Assembly (NCBI RefSeq): GCF_000238595.1
Contig: NZ_AGTS01000088.1
Location: forward strand, 1-53,237
DNA from: Acidovorax sp. NO-1
Lineage (GTDB): Bacteria > Pseudomonadota > Gammaproteobacteria > Burkholderiales > Burkholderiaceae_C
Direction: 5' to 3'
DNA: 53,237 bases
In this document: in pieces, positions 8,744 to 16,271 of the stretch
Numbering within the stretch: position 1 is the stretch's first letter
Layout of the letters: each line of letters opens with the position of its first letter
Notes under the pieces: model-generated
The model's database searches: none
The model's input: the letters and a program-made list of their open reading frames with translations, nothing else
Told to the model about the DNA's origin: nothing
Translations under genes and position numbers: made by a program

Positions 8744-9171
8744 CGGGCGGGCTCGACGGTGAAGGGGCGCACGCCGTCGGTGGCCACGCGCAGCGTGCGT
8801 TCGGGATGGGCCTGGTGGGTGATCAGCACCTGCTGCGGGCCAATGAGCGGCTCGGGCCCCAGCACCAGCACCGTGGGTGCCAGCACCGTGGTGCCCGCGT
8901 CCAGCCACTGGCTGGGCAGTGCCGCCTGGGCACTGGGTGGCAATCCTTCGAAGCGGAAACCGCCTGCGTCGCCGCGCCAGCGCACCGGAATGCCGCCAGC
9001 CCGCGACTGCGCCCGTGCCGATTCGAGCAGTGCTGCCAGCCGTGCCGCCTCGCGCTCGATCAGCGCCTGCCCGCTGTCGCGCAGGGCCAGCCCCACGCCA
9101 GCAGTGGCCAGCGCGACGATGCTGACGACCACCAGCAACTCCAGAAGCGTGAAGCCGCGTGAGCGGTTCAT
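8740..9171 (-). CDS. gspH: Type II secretion minor pseudopilin GspH
   Basis: Minor pseudopilin. The 143-residue protein begins MNRSRGFTLLELLVVVSIVA: a five-residue leader, cleavage after Gly, and Glu at +5. The globular domain has the GspH/FimT pattern (LIEREAARLAALLESARAQS, then a beta-rich part). The start is fixed by the short leader. It is separated from gspG by 336 bp, almost all filled by an 87-bp tandem array, an unusual break in an otherwise tight operon. Confidence 0.9.
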   Translation of the reverse strand: MNRSRGFTLLELLVVVSIVALATAGVGLALRDSGQALIEREAARLAALLESARAQSRAGGIPVRWRGDAGGFRFEGLPPSAQAALPSQWLDAGTTVLAPTVLVLGPEPLIGPQQVLITHQAHPERTLRVATDGVRPFTVEPAR

Positions 9172-9212
9172 GAGCGGTTCATGGGCGCTTGTGGCGCGCG
9201 GTGGAGGTGAAC

Positions 9213-9504
9213 AGCGACACGCGGTGCGCGTCCGTGGGGGCCAACGGTTTCGCCGCCGGGCCGTCCCAAGGCGAAATGCGGCCCCCTCGGGGGGCAGGGA
9301 GCGACACGCAGTGCGCGACCGTGGGGGCCAACGGTTTCGCCGCCGGGCCGCCCCAAGGCGAAATGCGGCCCCCTCGGGGGGCAGGGAGCGACACGCAGTG
9401 CGCGACCGTGGGGGCCAACTGTTTCGCCGCCGGGCCGCCCCAAGGCGAAACGCGGCCCCCTCGGGGGGCAGGGAGCGACACGCAGTGCGCGACCGTGGGG
9501 GCCA
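9213..9504. repeat. 87-bp tandem repeat array, 3.3 units, between gspG and gspH
   Basis: Units start at 9213, 9300, 9387 and 9474 (partial), with only a few substitutions between units. Each begins AGCGACACGC and holds TTTCGCC and GGCGAAA arms flanking a GC loop, then GCGGCCCCCTCGGGGGGC. The unit length is a multiple of three, so reading frames stay open across the array on both strands, but I see no sign that it is translated. It fills most of the 336-bp gspG-gspH gap (9172-9507). Confidence 0.9.
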
Positions 9505-9507
9505 TCT

Positions 9508-10011
9508 TCACTGCCAGCTGCCAATATCGGCATTCTTGCCTTCGCCGCCCGATTGGCCGTCGGCGCCGAACGACATCACGTCGATCTCCCCCTTGATGCC
9601 GGGGTTCAGGTACTGGTAGGGGCGGCCCCAGGGGTCGTTGGGCAGCTTTTCGAGGTACAGCTTCCAGTTGATCGGCGCCGGGCCCGCGGTGGGCCGGTTG
9701 ATCAGCGATTGCAGGCCCTGCTCGGCCGTGGGGTAGCGCTGGTTGTCCAGGCGGTAGAGCTTGAGCGCCTGCATGATGTTGGTGATGTCGGTGCGGGCGG
9801 CAGTCACCCGGGCGTCGTCGGCGCGGTCCAGCACATTGGGCACGATGAGGGCGGCCAGCACGCCGATGATGACCAGAACCACCATCAGCTCGATGAGGGT
9901 GAAGCCACGGGCCACGGTCCGGGCCAGACGGCGGGGGGCGGAGCGCACGAAGAGAGGAAAGGAAGTGTTCACTGCAGGCGGTCTCTCGGAGGGTCGGATC
10001 GCGTGAATCAT
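9508..10011 (-). CDS. gspG: Type II secretion major pseudopilin GspG
   Basis: Major pseudopilin, the main subunit of the piston-like pseudopilus. The prepilin motif VARGFTLIELMVVLVIIGVL is followed by the conserved GspG domain: ARTDITNIMQALKLYRLDN, RYPTAEQGLQSL, and LPNDPWGRPYQYLNPG with the calcium-binding loop near the C-terminus. From the ATG at 10011 the leader would be about 36 residues; GTG codons at 9972 and 9948 give leaders of about 23 and 15. The later starts fit better, because the 10011 start leaves only 9 bp to the divergent gspC start. It is the first gene of the leftward gsp operon. Confidence 0.93.
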   Translation of the reverse strand: MIHAIRPSERPPAVNTSFPLFVRSAPRRLARTVARGFTLIELMVVLVIIGVLAALIVPNVLDRADDARVTAARTDITNIMQALKLYRLDNQRYPTAEQGLQSLINRPTAGPAPINWKLYLEKLPNDPWGRPYQYLNPGIKGEIDVMSFGADGQSGGEGKNADIGSWQ

Positions 10012-10020
10012 AATCCGCGC

Positions 10021-10476
10021 ATGGTGACCAACACATACAGCAAATGGGGCGTCCGTCTGGGGACTCTGGCACTGTGGGCCGCCGCAGGCGTCAGTGTGGT
10101 CTTTTGGGGACTGCGTCTGTCGGCCCCGGCGGCCGGCCCCGGCGCTCCCGTGGTGCTGCCCGCGTCTGTGGTGCCCGACGCCCAGGCCCTCGCCCGCCTG
10201 CTGGGCGCGGCGCCCGAAGCGCCGGGTGCTGCGCCCGCGGCGCCTGTGGCTTCTTTGGCCAGCCGGTTTGTGTTGATTGGCGTGCTTTCGGGGCGCAGCA
10301 GCGGCGGGGGCGCGGCGCTGATTGCGGTGGACGGCAAACCTGCCAAGCCGTTCCGGGTGGGCGCTGCGGTGGAGGAAGGGCTGGTGCTGCAGGCACTGGG
10401 CCCCCGCCAGGCCCAGCTGGGCCCTGATGCGGCGGGGCCGGCCACCCTCACGCTGGACATGCCGCTTCAGCGGTGA
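10021..10476 (+). CDS. gspC: Short type II secretion protein GspC
   Basis: GspC links the inner-membrane platform to the GspD secretin through its periplasmic homology region (HR). The protein has an N-terminal membrane segment (about 12-33), a Pro/Ala linker and an HR-type domain (FVLIGVLSGRSSGGGAALI onward). At 151 residues it stops after HR and lacks the PDZ or coiled-coil domain found in the longer GspC of enterics and Pseudomonas. It is transcribed divergently from gspG, alone. No clear Shine-Dalgarno precedes the ATG. It converges on cobC with 27 bp between the stops. Confidence 0.8.
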   Translation: MVTNTYSKWGVRLGTLALWAAAGVSVVFWGLRLSAPAAGPGAPVVLPASVVPDAQALARLLGAAPEAPGAAPAAPVASLASRFVLIGVLSGRSSGGGAALIAVDGKPAKPFRVGAAVEEGLVLQALGPRQAQLGPDAAGPATLTLDMPLQR

Positions 10477-10503
10477 TTCCTGTCGGGGGCGCAGGTCCGG
10501 GGG

Positions 10504-11070
10504 CTAACCCAGCTCGATCCGCTCCCACTCGCCCCAGCCCGGCGCGGCAGTGGGCCATTCTTCCGAGCGGGGTATTAAGCTGGCGCCGTGCTTCATGAGC
10601 CACGCCACGCTGCGGATCACCCCGGCGTGGGTGACCCACACCACATCCTGCGTGGCCCCGGTGCAATGGTCCTCCAGCGCAGCCGCCACGCGGGCCAGCA
10701 CGGCCGACAGGTTTTCCCCGTGGCCCGGGCGGTAGCTGGCGAAGGCGGCGGTCCAGGCGTCGATGTCGCTACGGGCAATGGCGTCCCAGGGGCGCCCCTC
10801 CCAGTCGCCAAAGTCCATCTCGCGCAGACGGGCGTCGGATTTTGAGGTCAAATCAGGCCGCAGCGCTTTCAGTGATTGCGCGAGCAGCTCACATCTTTGT
10901 AGCGTTGAATGCACCAGTCTGGCCTGCGGAGGTAGCTCGCGGGCCAGGCGCTGTGCGGCAGCTCGGGTGGCGGTGATGTCGGCAGCCAGGTCCAGCGCCC
11001 CGTAGCAGGTGCCCGGCGCGACCAACGGTGCTGCATGGCGCACCAGCCAGAGGCGGGCCACGGGCCTCAC
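10504..11070 (-). CDS. cobC: Alpha-ribazole phosphatase CobC (histidine phosphatase family)
   Basis: Removes phosphate from alpha-ribazole-5'-phosphate or adenosylcobalamin 5'-phosphate in late cobalamin synthesis. The phosphoglycerate-mutase-like signature LWLVRHA (phospho-acceptor His near residue 12) opens the protein; REMDFGDWEGRPW and the second catalytic His in VTHAGVIRS follow. The GTG at 11070 overlaps the cobS stop (GTGTGA), giving 188 residues, normal for CobC; a GTG at 11061 is the alternative. Part of the gene (10846-10912) resembles the interspersed palindromic repeat and is AT-richer than its surroundings. Pairing with cobS supports the cobalamin role over a general phosphatase. 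Confidence 0.85.
   Translation of the reverse strand: MRPVARLWLVRHAAPLVAPGTCYGALDLAADITATRAAAQRLARELPPQARLVHSTLQRCELLAQSLKALRPDLTSKSDARLREMDFGDWEGRPWDAIARSDIDAWTAAFASYRPGHGENLSAVLARVAAALEDHCTGATQDVVWVTHAGVIRSVAWLMKHGASLIPRSEEWPTAAPGWGEWERIELG
10846..10912 (-). repeat. Palindromic repeat-like patch inside cobC
   Basis: On the minus strand the patch reads GAGCTGCTCGCGCAATCACT, then AAGCGCTGCGGCCTGATTTG and ACCTCAAAA, following the consensus through its AGCTGC, GCGC, AAGCGCT, GGCC and ATTTGAC blocks. It encodes about residues 54-75 of CobC. The codons (TCA, AAA, TTG) are AT-richer than the neighbours. The residues still look natural for CobC, so replacement without length change, or chance resemblance, remains possible. 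Confidence 0.5.
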
Positions 11071-11873
11071 ACCCAGCGCAGGGCCAGCGCCGCGCCCAGG
11101 TAAAAGCCGATTTCGCTGACCTGCTGCATGGCGCCCAGGCAGTCGCCCGTGAAGCCCTGCAGCCTGCGCGCGAACCACCGGGCCATCCAGGCGGCCGCAA
11201 AGGCACTTGCCAGCACGGATGCTATCAAAAATATAGCTGCTTGCGCTTTCCAGACAAGCGCCAGCGGCACAAAACACCATAAAACGGCTGCCACCAGCGC
11301 AGGGCCTGAAATCTGGTCGGCCAGCGGCTTGCTTTTGGACCGCGCCGTGTCACCCACATGCGGCAGGCTGCGCACGATGAGCAGGGGCCAGAAACGCGAC
11401 AGCACATGCGCCCCCACCAGCGCGGCCACGGCGGCCAGCAGGCTGTGGGCACCCAGCAGCGCCAGAAGGCTGAGCTTGGCCAGCAGCGCCAGCACCAGCG
11501 CCATGGCGCCAAACGCGCCGATGCGCGAGTCCTTCATGATGTCCAGCGCGCGTTCGCGGTCGTAGCTGCCGCCCAGGCCGTCGGCGACGTCGGCCAGGCC
11601 GTCTTCATGGAAACCGCCGGTCATCAGCACCGTGGCAATGGTGCAGAACACGGCGGCCACAGCCGGGGCCAGCGGGTTGGGCGCCAGGGCCCAGTGCAGC
11701 GCGGCATACACGGCCGTGGACAGCAACGCCGCCAGCCAGCCAATGCCCGGAAAGTGCGCCGCACTGGCGCGCAGCATGGCCGGGCTGTAGCCCACCCACG
11801 CTGCCAGCCGCCCGGTGATCGGTATGCGCGTGAAGAACTGCACGGCCAGCAGGTAGTGGCGCAGGGCTTGCAT
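11067..11873 (-). CDS. cobS: Adenosylcobinamide-GDP ribazoletransferase CobS
   Basis: Membrane enzyme that joins adenosylcobinamide-GDP and alpha-ribazole, giving adenosylcobalamin or its phosphate. The 268-residue protein begins with the CobS signature VQFFTRIPI, then has MTGGFHEDGLADVADGLGG (metal-binding Asp/His cluster, about residues 86-104) and the RERALDIMKDSRIGAFG motif; several hydrophobic helices follow. One late helix (about residues 200-219) is encoded by a palindromic repeat copy. It lies 85 bp after ilvA on the same strand and is coupled to cobC. No cobalamin riboswitch is visible in the short upstream gap. Confidence 0.93.
   Translation of the reverse strand: MQALRHYLLAVQFFTRIPITGRLAAWVGYSPAMLRASAAHFPGIGWLAALLSTAVYAALHWALAPNPLAPAVAAVFCTIATVLMTGGFHEDGLADVADGLGGSYDRERALDIMKDSRIGAFGAMALVLALLAKLSLLALLGAHSLLAAVAALVGAHVLSRFWPLLIVRSLPHVGDTARSKSKPLADQISGPALVAAVLWCFVPLALVWKAQAAIFLIASVLASAFAAAWMARWFARRLQGFTGDCLGAMQQVSEIGFYLGAALALRWV
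11219..11275 (-). repeat. Interspersed palindromic repeat, copy inside cobS
   Basis: On the minus strand: GCCGCTGGCGCTTGTCTGGA, then AAGCGCAAGCAGCTATATTT and TTGATAGC. This matches the family and is in frame with cobS, encoding roughly residues 200-219, a hydrophobic stretch with the run LVWKAQAAIFLIAS. Confidence 0.8.
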
Positions 11874-11892
11874 AGGCGGGCTGGGGCTATAT

Positions 11893-11958
11893 CAACAAAT
11901 TTGATAGCTGCCAGCGCTTGATGGATAAGCGCTGGAGGCCAATTTGACTCATATTTGG
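11893..11958. repeat. Interspersed palindromic repeat between ilvA and cobS
   Basis: Perfect 9-bp arms CCAGCGCTT (11911-11919) and AAGCGCTGG (11927-11935) with a 7-nt loop, flanked by TTTGATAGCTG on the left and GGCCAATTTGACTCATATTT on the right. This copy is close to what I take as the family consensus. It fills the ilvA-cobS gap. Confidence 0.85.
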
Positions 11959-13521
11959 CTATTTGGACCGCAGGAACAGCCGGTACGCCGGGTTCAGCGT
12001 CTCTTCCACATACGGATAGCCCAGCGTGGCCAGGAAGGCGTCGAACGTGGCGGCGTCTTCGGCCGGCACCTGCATGCCCACGAGGATGCGGCCATAGTCG
12101 GCGCCCTGGTTGCGGTAGTGGAACAGGCTGATGTTCCAGGTCGGCTGCATCAGGCTCAAAAACTTGAGCAGCGCGCCCGGCCGCTCGGGGAAGGTGAAGC
12201 GCATCAGGCGTTCGTCCTGCGCAAGGGCCGAATGCCCGCCCACCAGATGGCGCAGGTGCTCCTTGGCCAGTTCGTCGTGCGTCAGGTCCAGCGCCTCGAA
12301 GCCGTGGCGGCCGAAGTTCTTCGCAATCTTTTCCGATTCGCCCTTGCCGTTGGTCGTGAGGCCCACGAACACATGGGCCCGGGCGGCGTCGCTGATGCGG
12401 TAGTTGAACTCGGTCACATTGCGCGGGCCGCCCGGCAGTGCGCCGATCACTTCGCAAAAGCGGCGGAAGCTGCCGCGTTCTTCCGGAATGGTGACGGCCA
12501 GCAGCGCCTCGCGCTCTTCGCCCACCTCGGCGCGCTCGGCCACGAAGCGCAGGCGGTCGAAATTCATGTTGGCGCCGCAGAGGATGGCGGCGTAGGTCTC
12601 GCCCCGGGTCTTGTTCTTGGCCACATACTGCTTGATGGCCGCCACGGCCAGCGCGCCCGCGGGCTCGACGATGCTGCGCGTGTCCACAAAGATGTCCTTG
12701 ATCGCAGCGCAGACGGCATCGGTGTCCACCGTGATGAACTCGTCCACCAGGCCGCTGTGGGCGATGCGGAAGGTCTCCTCGCCCACCAGCTTGACGGCGG
12801 TGCCGTCCGAGAACAAACCCACATCGGCCAGCGTCACGCGCTCGTGGGCTTGCACCGACTGGATCATCGCGTCCGAGTCGTTCATCTGCACGCCAATGAT
12901 CTTGATCTCGGGCCGTACGGCCTTGATGTAGTTGGCCACGCCTGAGATGAGCCCGCCGCCTCCAATGGCCACGAACACGGCATCCAGCCGGTTGCTGCCC
13001 AGGCTTTGCAGCTGGCGCAGGATCTCCATGGCGATGGTGCCCTGGCCGGCAATGACGTCCGGGTCATCGAACGGGTGCACGAAGGTCAGGCCCTGTTCCT
13101 TCTCCAGCTTCACCGAATGGCCGTAGGCATCGGAATAGCTCTCGCCAAACAGCACCACCTCGCCGCCCAGCGTCTTCACGGCGTCGATCTTGAGCTGCGG
13201 TGTGGTGGTGGGCATCACGATCACGGCGCGCGTGCCCAGCCGGTGGGCGCTCATGGCCACGCCTTGCGCGTGGTTGCCGGCCGAGGCGCAGATCACCCCG
13301 CGTGCCAACTGCTCTGGCGTGAGGTGCGCCATCTTGTTGTAGGCGCCGCGCAGCTTGAAGCTGAAGACGGGCTGCTGGTCTTCGCGCTTCAGAAGCACCT
13401 TGTTGTGCAGGCGGCGGCTGAGGTTCCTGGCGGGCTCCAGCGCCGACTCCACGGCCACGTCGTACACGCGGGCGGTCAGGATTTTTTTGAGGTAGTCGGC
13501 GGGGGTGAGGTGCAGGGGCAT
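11959..13521 (-). CDS. ilvA: Biosynthetic threonine ammonia-lyase IlvA
   Basis: PLP enzyme converting threonine to 2-oxobutanoate, the first committed step to isoleucine. From the ATG at 13521 the protein has 520 residues, close to E. coli IlvA. The PLP lysine lies in FSFKLRGAYNKM (Lys56), the Ser/Gly-rich phosphate loop in AIGGGGLISG, and two C-terminal ACT-like regulatory domains fill about residues 330-520 (RRFCEVIGALPGGPRNVTEF and LMRFTFPERPGALLKFL), which marks the isoleucine-inhibited biosynthetic form rather than catabolic TdcB. The open frame runs further upstream to 13866, but that part crosses a terminator and has no family similarity. Confidence 0.95.
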   Translation of the reverse strand: MPLHLTPADYLKKILTARVYDVAVESALEPARNLSRRLHNKVLLKREDQQPVFSFKLRGAYNKMAHLTPEQLARGVICASAGNHAQGVAMSAHRLGTRAVIVMPTTTPQLKIDAVKTLGGEVVLFGESYSDAYGHSVKLEKEQGLTFVHPFDDPDVIAGQGTIAMEILRQLQSLGSNRLDAVFVAIGGGGLISGVANYIKAVRPEIKIIGVQMNDSDAMIQSVQAHERVTLADVGLFSDGTAVKLVGEETFRIAHSGLVDEFITVDTDAVCAAIKDIFVDTRSIVEPAGALAVAAIKQYVAKNKTRGETYAAILCGANMNFDRLRFVAERAEVGEEREALLAVTIPEERGSFRRFCEVIGALPGGPRNVTEFNYRISDAARAHVFVGLTTNGKGESEKIAKNFGRHGFEALDLTHDELAKEHLRHLVGGHSALAQDERLMRFTFPERPGALLKFLSLMQPTWNISLFHYRNQGADYGRILVGMQVPAEDAATFDAFLATLGYPYVEETLNPAYRLFLRSK

Positions 13522-13630
13522 GGCAGGAGCAAGGTGAAGACCGCCGCAGCGCAGTGGGCGGGGCCACATCATAGGGGGTCGGTTTCCAAGGGCGCCAAGC
13601 GGTGAACGCACGCGCGCCGCGCGCCGGGCC

Positions 13631-13663
13631 AAAAAAAAGCCCCGGGCCGTGAGGCCTGGGGCT
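13631..13663 (-). terminator. Rho-independent terminator upstream of ilvA
   Basis: Read on the minus strand, an AGCCCCAGGCC arm, a 4-nt loop and a GGCCCGGGGCT arm are followed by a run of eight T. It points toward ilvA and sits about 110 bp before its start, so it must end a short upstream transcript or act as an attenuator. Confidence 0.8.
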
Positions 13664-13775
13664 GAATCCATCCTTTGAGGAGATGGAGGAGACAATCGGT
13701 GCGGGGAAAAAGCTGGAAACTTCGTTTCGGTCTTTGTTCCATCTGCTTCGTTATTGATTGAAAAGCAGCGCTTGG
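13631..13775 (-). ncRNA. Candidate small RNA with anti-Shine-Dalgarno stretch
   Basis: The minus strand from about 13775 to the terminator at 13631 has RNA-gene features. It has a GAAAC-gaa-GTTTC hairpin, the pyrimidine stretch TCTCCTCCATCTCCTC (complement of 13677-13692) that could pair with ribosome-binding sites, a TCCATC/GATGGA stem around that stretch, and a strong terminator. No convincing peptide is encoded. It could be a trans-acting sRNA or the attenuated leader of ilvA. I recall a betaproteobacterial toxic small RNA family in Rfam with a CCUCC-type motif; whether this belongs to it is untested. The 5' end is a guess. The remaining gap up to osmC (13776-13892) holds only upstream sequence. 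Confidence 0.45.
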
Positions 13776-13892
13776 GTCGAAGTTTAGCGCGAGTTGTGTT
13801 GCATTGCAGCAAAATCCTCATCAAATTTGTCGCACCGGATGATTCCGTGCGAAAAAACCACGTCAAAACACAGTCACCAAGGAGAAATACAA

Positions 13893-14342
13893 ATGGAATG
13901 CACAGTCAGCTGGACGGGCGGGGCCGGAACACGGTCGGGCATGGGTTTTGTGGCCGAAACCGGCAGCGGCCATGTCCTGACCATGGACGGCGCCCCGGAT
14001 GCCACCCACCCCGCCAACGGCGGTCAGAACCTCGCCCCCCGCCCCATGGAAACCGTGCTCGCCGGCACCGGCGGCTGCACGGCGTATGACGTGGTGTTGA
14101 TCCTCAGGCGCGGCCGCCACGATGTGCGTGGCTGTACCGTCAAACTGACCACGGAGCGTGCCGACACCGATCCCAAGGTTTTCACCAAAATCCACATGCA
14201 CTTCACGGTGGCCGGCAAGGCCATACCAGCTGCAGCAGTTGAGCGGGCCATCGCGATGAGCCATGACAAATACTGCTCGGCCAGCATCATGCTGGGCAAG
14301 ACGGCCGACATCACCACCAGTTTCGAGGTGAACGAAGCCTGA
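13893..14342 (+). CDS. OsmC family protein (YhfA-like)
   Basis: Small cytoplasmic protein of the OsmC/Ohr fold. The 149-residue protein has the family pattern: an N-terminal beta sheet, PMETVLAGTGGCTAYDVVLIL with the first conserved Cys (about 66), and DKYCSASIMLG with the second (about 129). The spacing and the short N-terminus resemble YhfA-type OsmC proteins more than Ohr, so hydroperoxide reduction is possible but not shown. An AAGGAG lies 8 nt before the ATG. It is a single-gene unit, divergent from the candidate RNA/ilvA and convergent on coq7. Confidence 0.85.
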   Translation: MECTVSWTGGAGTRSGMGFVAETGSGHVLTMDGAPDATHPANGGQNLAPRPMETVLAGTGGCTAYDVVLILRRGRHDVRGCTVKLTTERADTDPKVFTKIHMHFTVAGKAIPAAAVERAIAMSHDKYCSASIMLGKTADITTSFEVNEA

Positions 14343-14376
14343 AGCGGCCGACCTGCGGGACCGACCCGCAACCACT

Positions 14377-14994
14377 TCAGAGGTAGTGCGCCGTGGTGGT
14401 CATGACCTTTGCGGCCGCACGCATGGCTGCACGGGCAGGCGCGGGCAACTCCAGCGCCCCCGACGCCCGGGCCTGTGCTGCATGCCGCTCTTCATCTTCT
14501 TTCATGCGCGCCACCACGGCCCGGGACGCCACATCCTGCAGCGGTAGCCGGCCCAGATGTCCGCTCAGGTGTTCCGCCACCTGCTTCTCGGTTTCCACCA
14601 CAAATCCCAGGCTGGCCCGGTCGCTGACCTTGGCGGCCACCAGGCCCAGGGCGAAGGCGCCCGCAAACCAGACCGGGTTGAGAATGCTGGGGCGGGCGCC
14701 CAGGGCATCCAGGCGCTGCTGTGTCCACGCGAGGTGGTCCGTTTCTTCTCTTGCGGCCTCTTGGAGATGGGCGCGCAACTGCGGGTCCCGCGTGACGGCG
14801 GCCTGCGCCGTGTACAGCGCCTGGGCGCACACTTCACCCACGTGATTGACCCGCATTAAGGCTCCGGCCAGCTTCTTCTGTGCCGGATCGAGGGCTGCCT
14901 CGGGCACGCCGTGGGCCGGTGACTTCTCGGAAGCCAGGGGCTTGGCAAAGAGTGTGCGCAATGCGTTGTCTGCTGCGGTCAGGAGCGCGTCCAT
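14377..14994 (-). CDS. coq7: Demethoxyubiquinone hydroxylase Coq7
   Basis: Diiron monooxygenase that hydroxylates 2-polyprenyl-3-methyl-6-methoxy-1,4-benzoquinol, the penultimate step of ubiquinone synthesis. The 205-residue protein carries the two ferritin-like iron sets: Glu54 ([11 protein letters not shown]) with Glu84-x-x-His87 (EETDHLAW), then Glu in [11 protein letters not shown] and Glu168-x-x-His171 (EDEERHA). The membrane-associating hydrophobic stretch [15 protein letters not shown] lies between. The ATG at 14994 follows an AAAGG. The open frame reaches 15255 but upstream residues are not family-like. Coq7 replaces UbiF in many betaproteobacteria. Confidence 0.95.
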   Translation of the reverse strand: MDALLTAADNALRTLFAKPLASEKSPAHGVPEAALDPAQKKLAGALMRVNHVGEVCAQALYTAQAAVTRDPQLRAHLQEAAREETDHLAWTQQRLDALGARPSILNPVWFAGAFALGLVAAKVSDRASLGFVVETEKQVAEHLSGHLGRLPLQDVASRAVVARMKEDEERHAAQARASGALELPAPARAAMRAAAKVMTTTAHYL

Positions 14995-15164
14995 GTAAAC
15001 CTTTGAGGTGGCGGGATGTGCAACACAAATTGCACTCCGATACAAATAAAAGCCGGGCGGGGCACCTCCCCGGTGCGTCAACTCCCCGATTTTGACGGGA
15101 CTTGGTGAAATGTTGCAACACTGCAACGAATTTCCCCTTTCGACCCGATTGTGGGTGAATTCCT

Positions 15165-15193
15165 TTGCGAAACCGGGCCGGGTCTGGTGCAAT
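15165..15193 (+). promoter_or_regulatory. Possible sigma-70 promoter of the porin gene
   Basis: TTGCGA (15165-15170), a 17-nt spacer, then TGCAAT (15188-15193), about 115 bp before the porin start. The -10 is weak. The gap 14995-15309 otherwise holds the coq7 upstream region and the porin leader, with GGAG just before its ATG. Confidence 0.3.
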
Positions 15194-15309
15194 AAGAGCA
15201 ACTTCCCCACCAGGAGGTTGGCCCGGGGAACCGGCGGGACTGTGCAGGTGTGCATTCACCATAGACCCCCCGTACCGGCGCCCTATGTTTAACCTTGGAG
15301 TAACTCGCA

Positions 15310-16239
15310 ATGAAAAAATCCCTGATTGCCCTGGCCGTGCTGGCTGCTTCCGGCGCTGCAATGGCTCAATCGTCCGTGACCCTGTACGGCGTGGCCGATG
15401 CAGCCCTGGTCAAGTCCAGCGGTGTTAGCGCCCAAATGGGTTCGGCCAGCATCATGAACAACGGTACTAGCCGTATCGGCCTGCGTGGCGTTGAAGATCT
15501 GGGCGGCGGTCTGACGGCTTCCTTCAACTTCGAACAAGGCGTGAACCTGGAAGACGGCGCTCTGACGGGCGGCGCTGCAGGTGCTTGGAATCGTGCTGCT
15601 TTCGTGGCTCTGTCGGGTGGTTTTGGTAAGTTCCAAATGGGTCGTGCCCTGAACCCCAGCTTCTTCGGTATCGCTGCCTGGGAACTGACCGGCACCGCTA
15701 ACTACTCTGTTGTGGGCACCCAATTCGGCTACGCTGCCGCTGGTCCTCGTAACAACAGCATGTTCATGTACAACACGCCCAAGATGGGCGGTTTCTCCGG
15801 CTCGTTCGGCTACGTGATGAAGCCTGACAACGGTGGCAATGCCAAGTACGACCTGAACCTGATCTACGCAAACGGCCCTCTGGCTACTGCTCTGTCGTAC
15901 AACAGCGTGAAGAACGGCAATGACGGTCTGGCACTGGGTGCTTCGTATGACTTCGGTGCATTCAAGATCGCCGGTTCGTTGCAAGATTCTGATATCGCTG
16001 GTACGGATGCAGATCCCAAGGGCTTCACCCTCGGCGCTACCGTGCCCCTGGGTGCATTCGCTCTGACCCTCGATATCGCTCGCGATACCGAGTTCAAGGA
16101 CACCGACGTGCTGCTGGAAGGCAAGTACGCTCTGTCCAAGCGCACGTTCGCTTACGCTGCCTACTACAAGGACGGCGACAAGAAGCTGGTTACCGGCGCA
16201 AAGAACCACTTCTCCGTGGGTGTTCGCCACAACTTCTGA
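15310..16239 (+). CDS. Major outer-membrane porin, Omp32-like (Gram-negative porin family)
   Basis: Trimeric 16-strand general porin, probably anion-selective like Omp32 of Delftia/Acidovorax. The 309-residue precursor has a signal peptide (MKKSLIALAVLAASGAAMA, cleavage before QSSVTLYG), the porin start motif VTLYGVADAALV, the RIGLRGVEDLGGGLTASFNFE block and a C-terminal VRHNF ending in Phe, required for outer-membrane insertion. Codon choice (GCT, GGT, GTT) differs from neighbours, as expected of a very highly expressed gene. GGAG precedes the ATG and a strong terminator follows. Confidence 0.95.
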   Translation: MKKSLIALAVLAASGAAMAQSSVTLYGVADAALVKSSGVSAQMGSASIMNNGTSRIGLRGVEDLGGGLTASFNFEQGVNLEDGALTGGAAGAWNRAAFVALSGGFGKFQMGRALNPSFFGIAAWELTGTANYSVVGTQFGYAAAGPRNNSMFMYNTPKMGGFSGSFGYVMKPDNGGNAKYDLNLIYANGPLATALSYNSVKNGNDGLALGASYDFGAFKIAGSLQDSDIAGTDADPKGFTLGATVPLGAFALTLDIARDTEFKDTDVLLEGKYALSKRTFAYAAYYKDGDKKLVTGAKNHFSVGVRHNF

Positions 16240-16271
16240 TGGGGTGCTGGCGTAAGCCAGTGACCATTAGT

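Noticed and set aside
9213..9504. CRISPR array
   Set aside because: The units are contiguous 87-bp copies without unique spacers, and no cas genes are near.
9179..9596. Repetitive proteins encoded by the 87-bp array on both strands
   Set aside because: The frames are open only because the unit is a multiple of three. No ribosome-binding site or family supports translation.
11874..11958. Cobalamin riboswitch before cobS
   Set aside because: The gap is 85 bp and consists mostly of the palindromic repeat; no B12-box is visible.
13522..13866. N-terminal extension of IlvA
   Set aside because: It crosses a strong terminator and lacks similarity to threonine ammonia-lyase; the ATG at 13521 gives the normal length.
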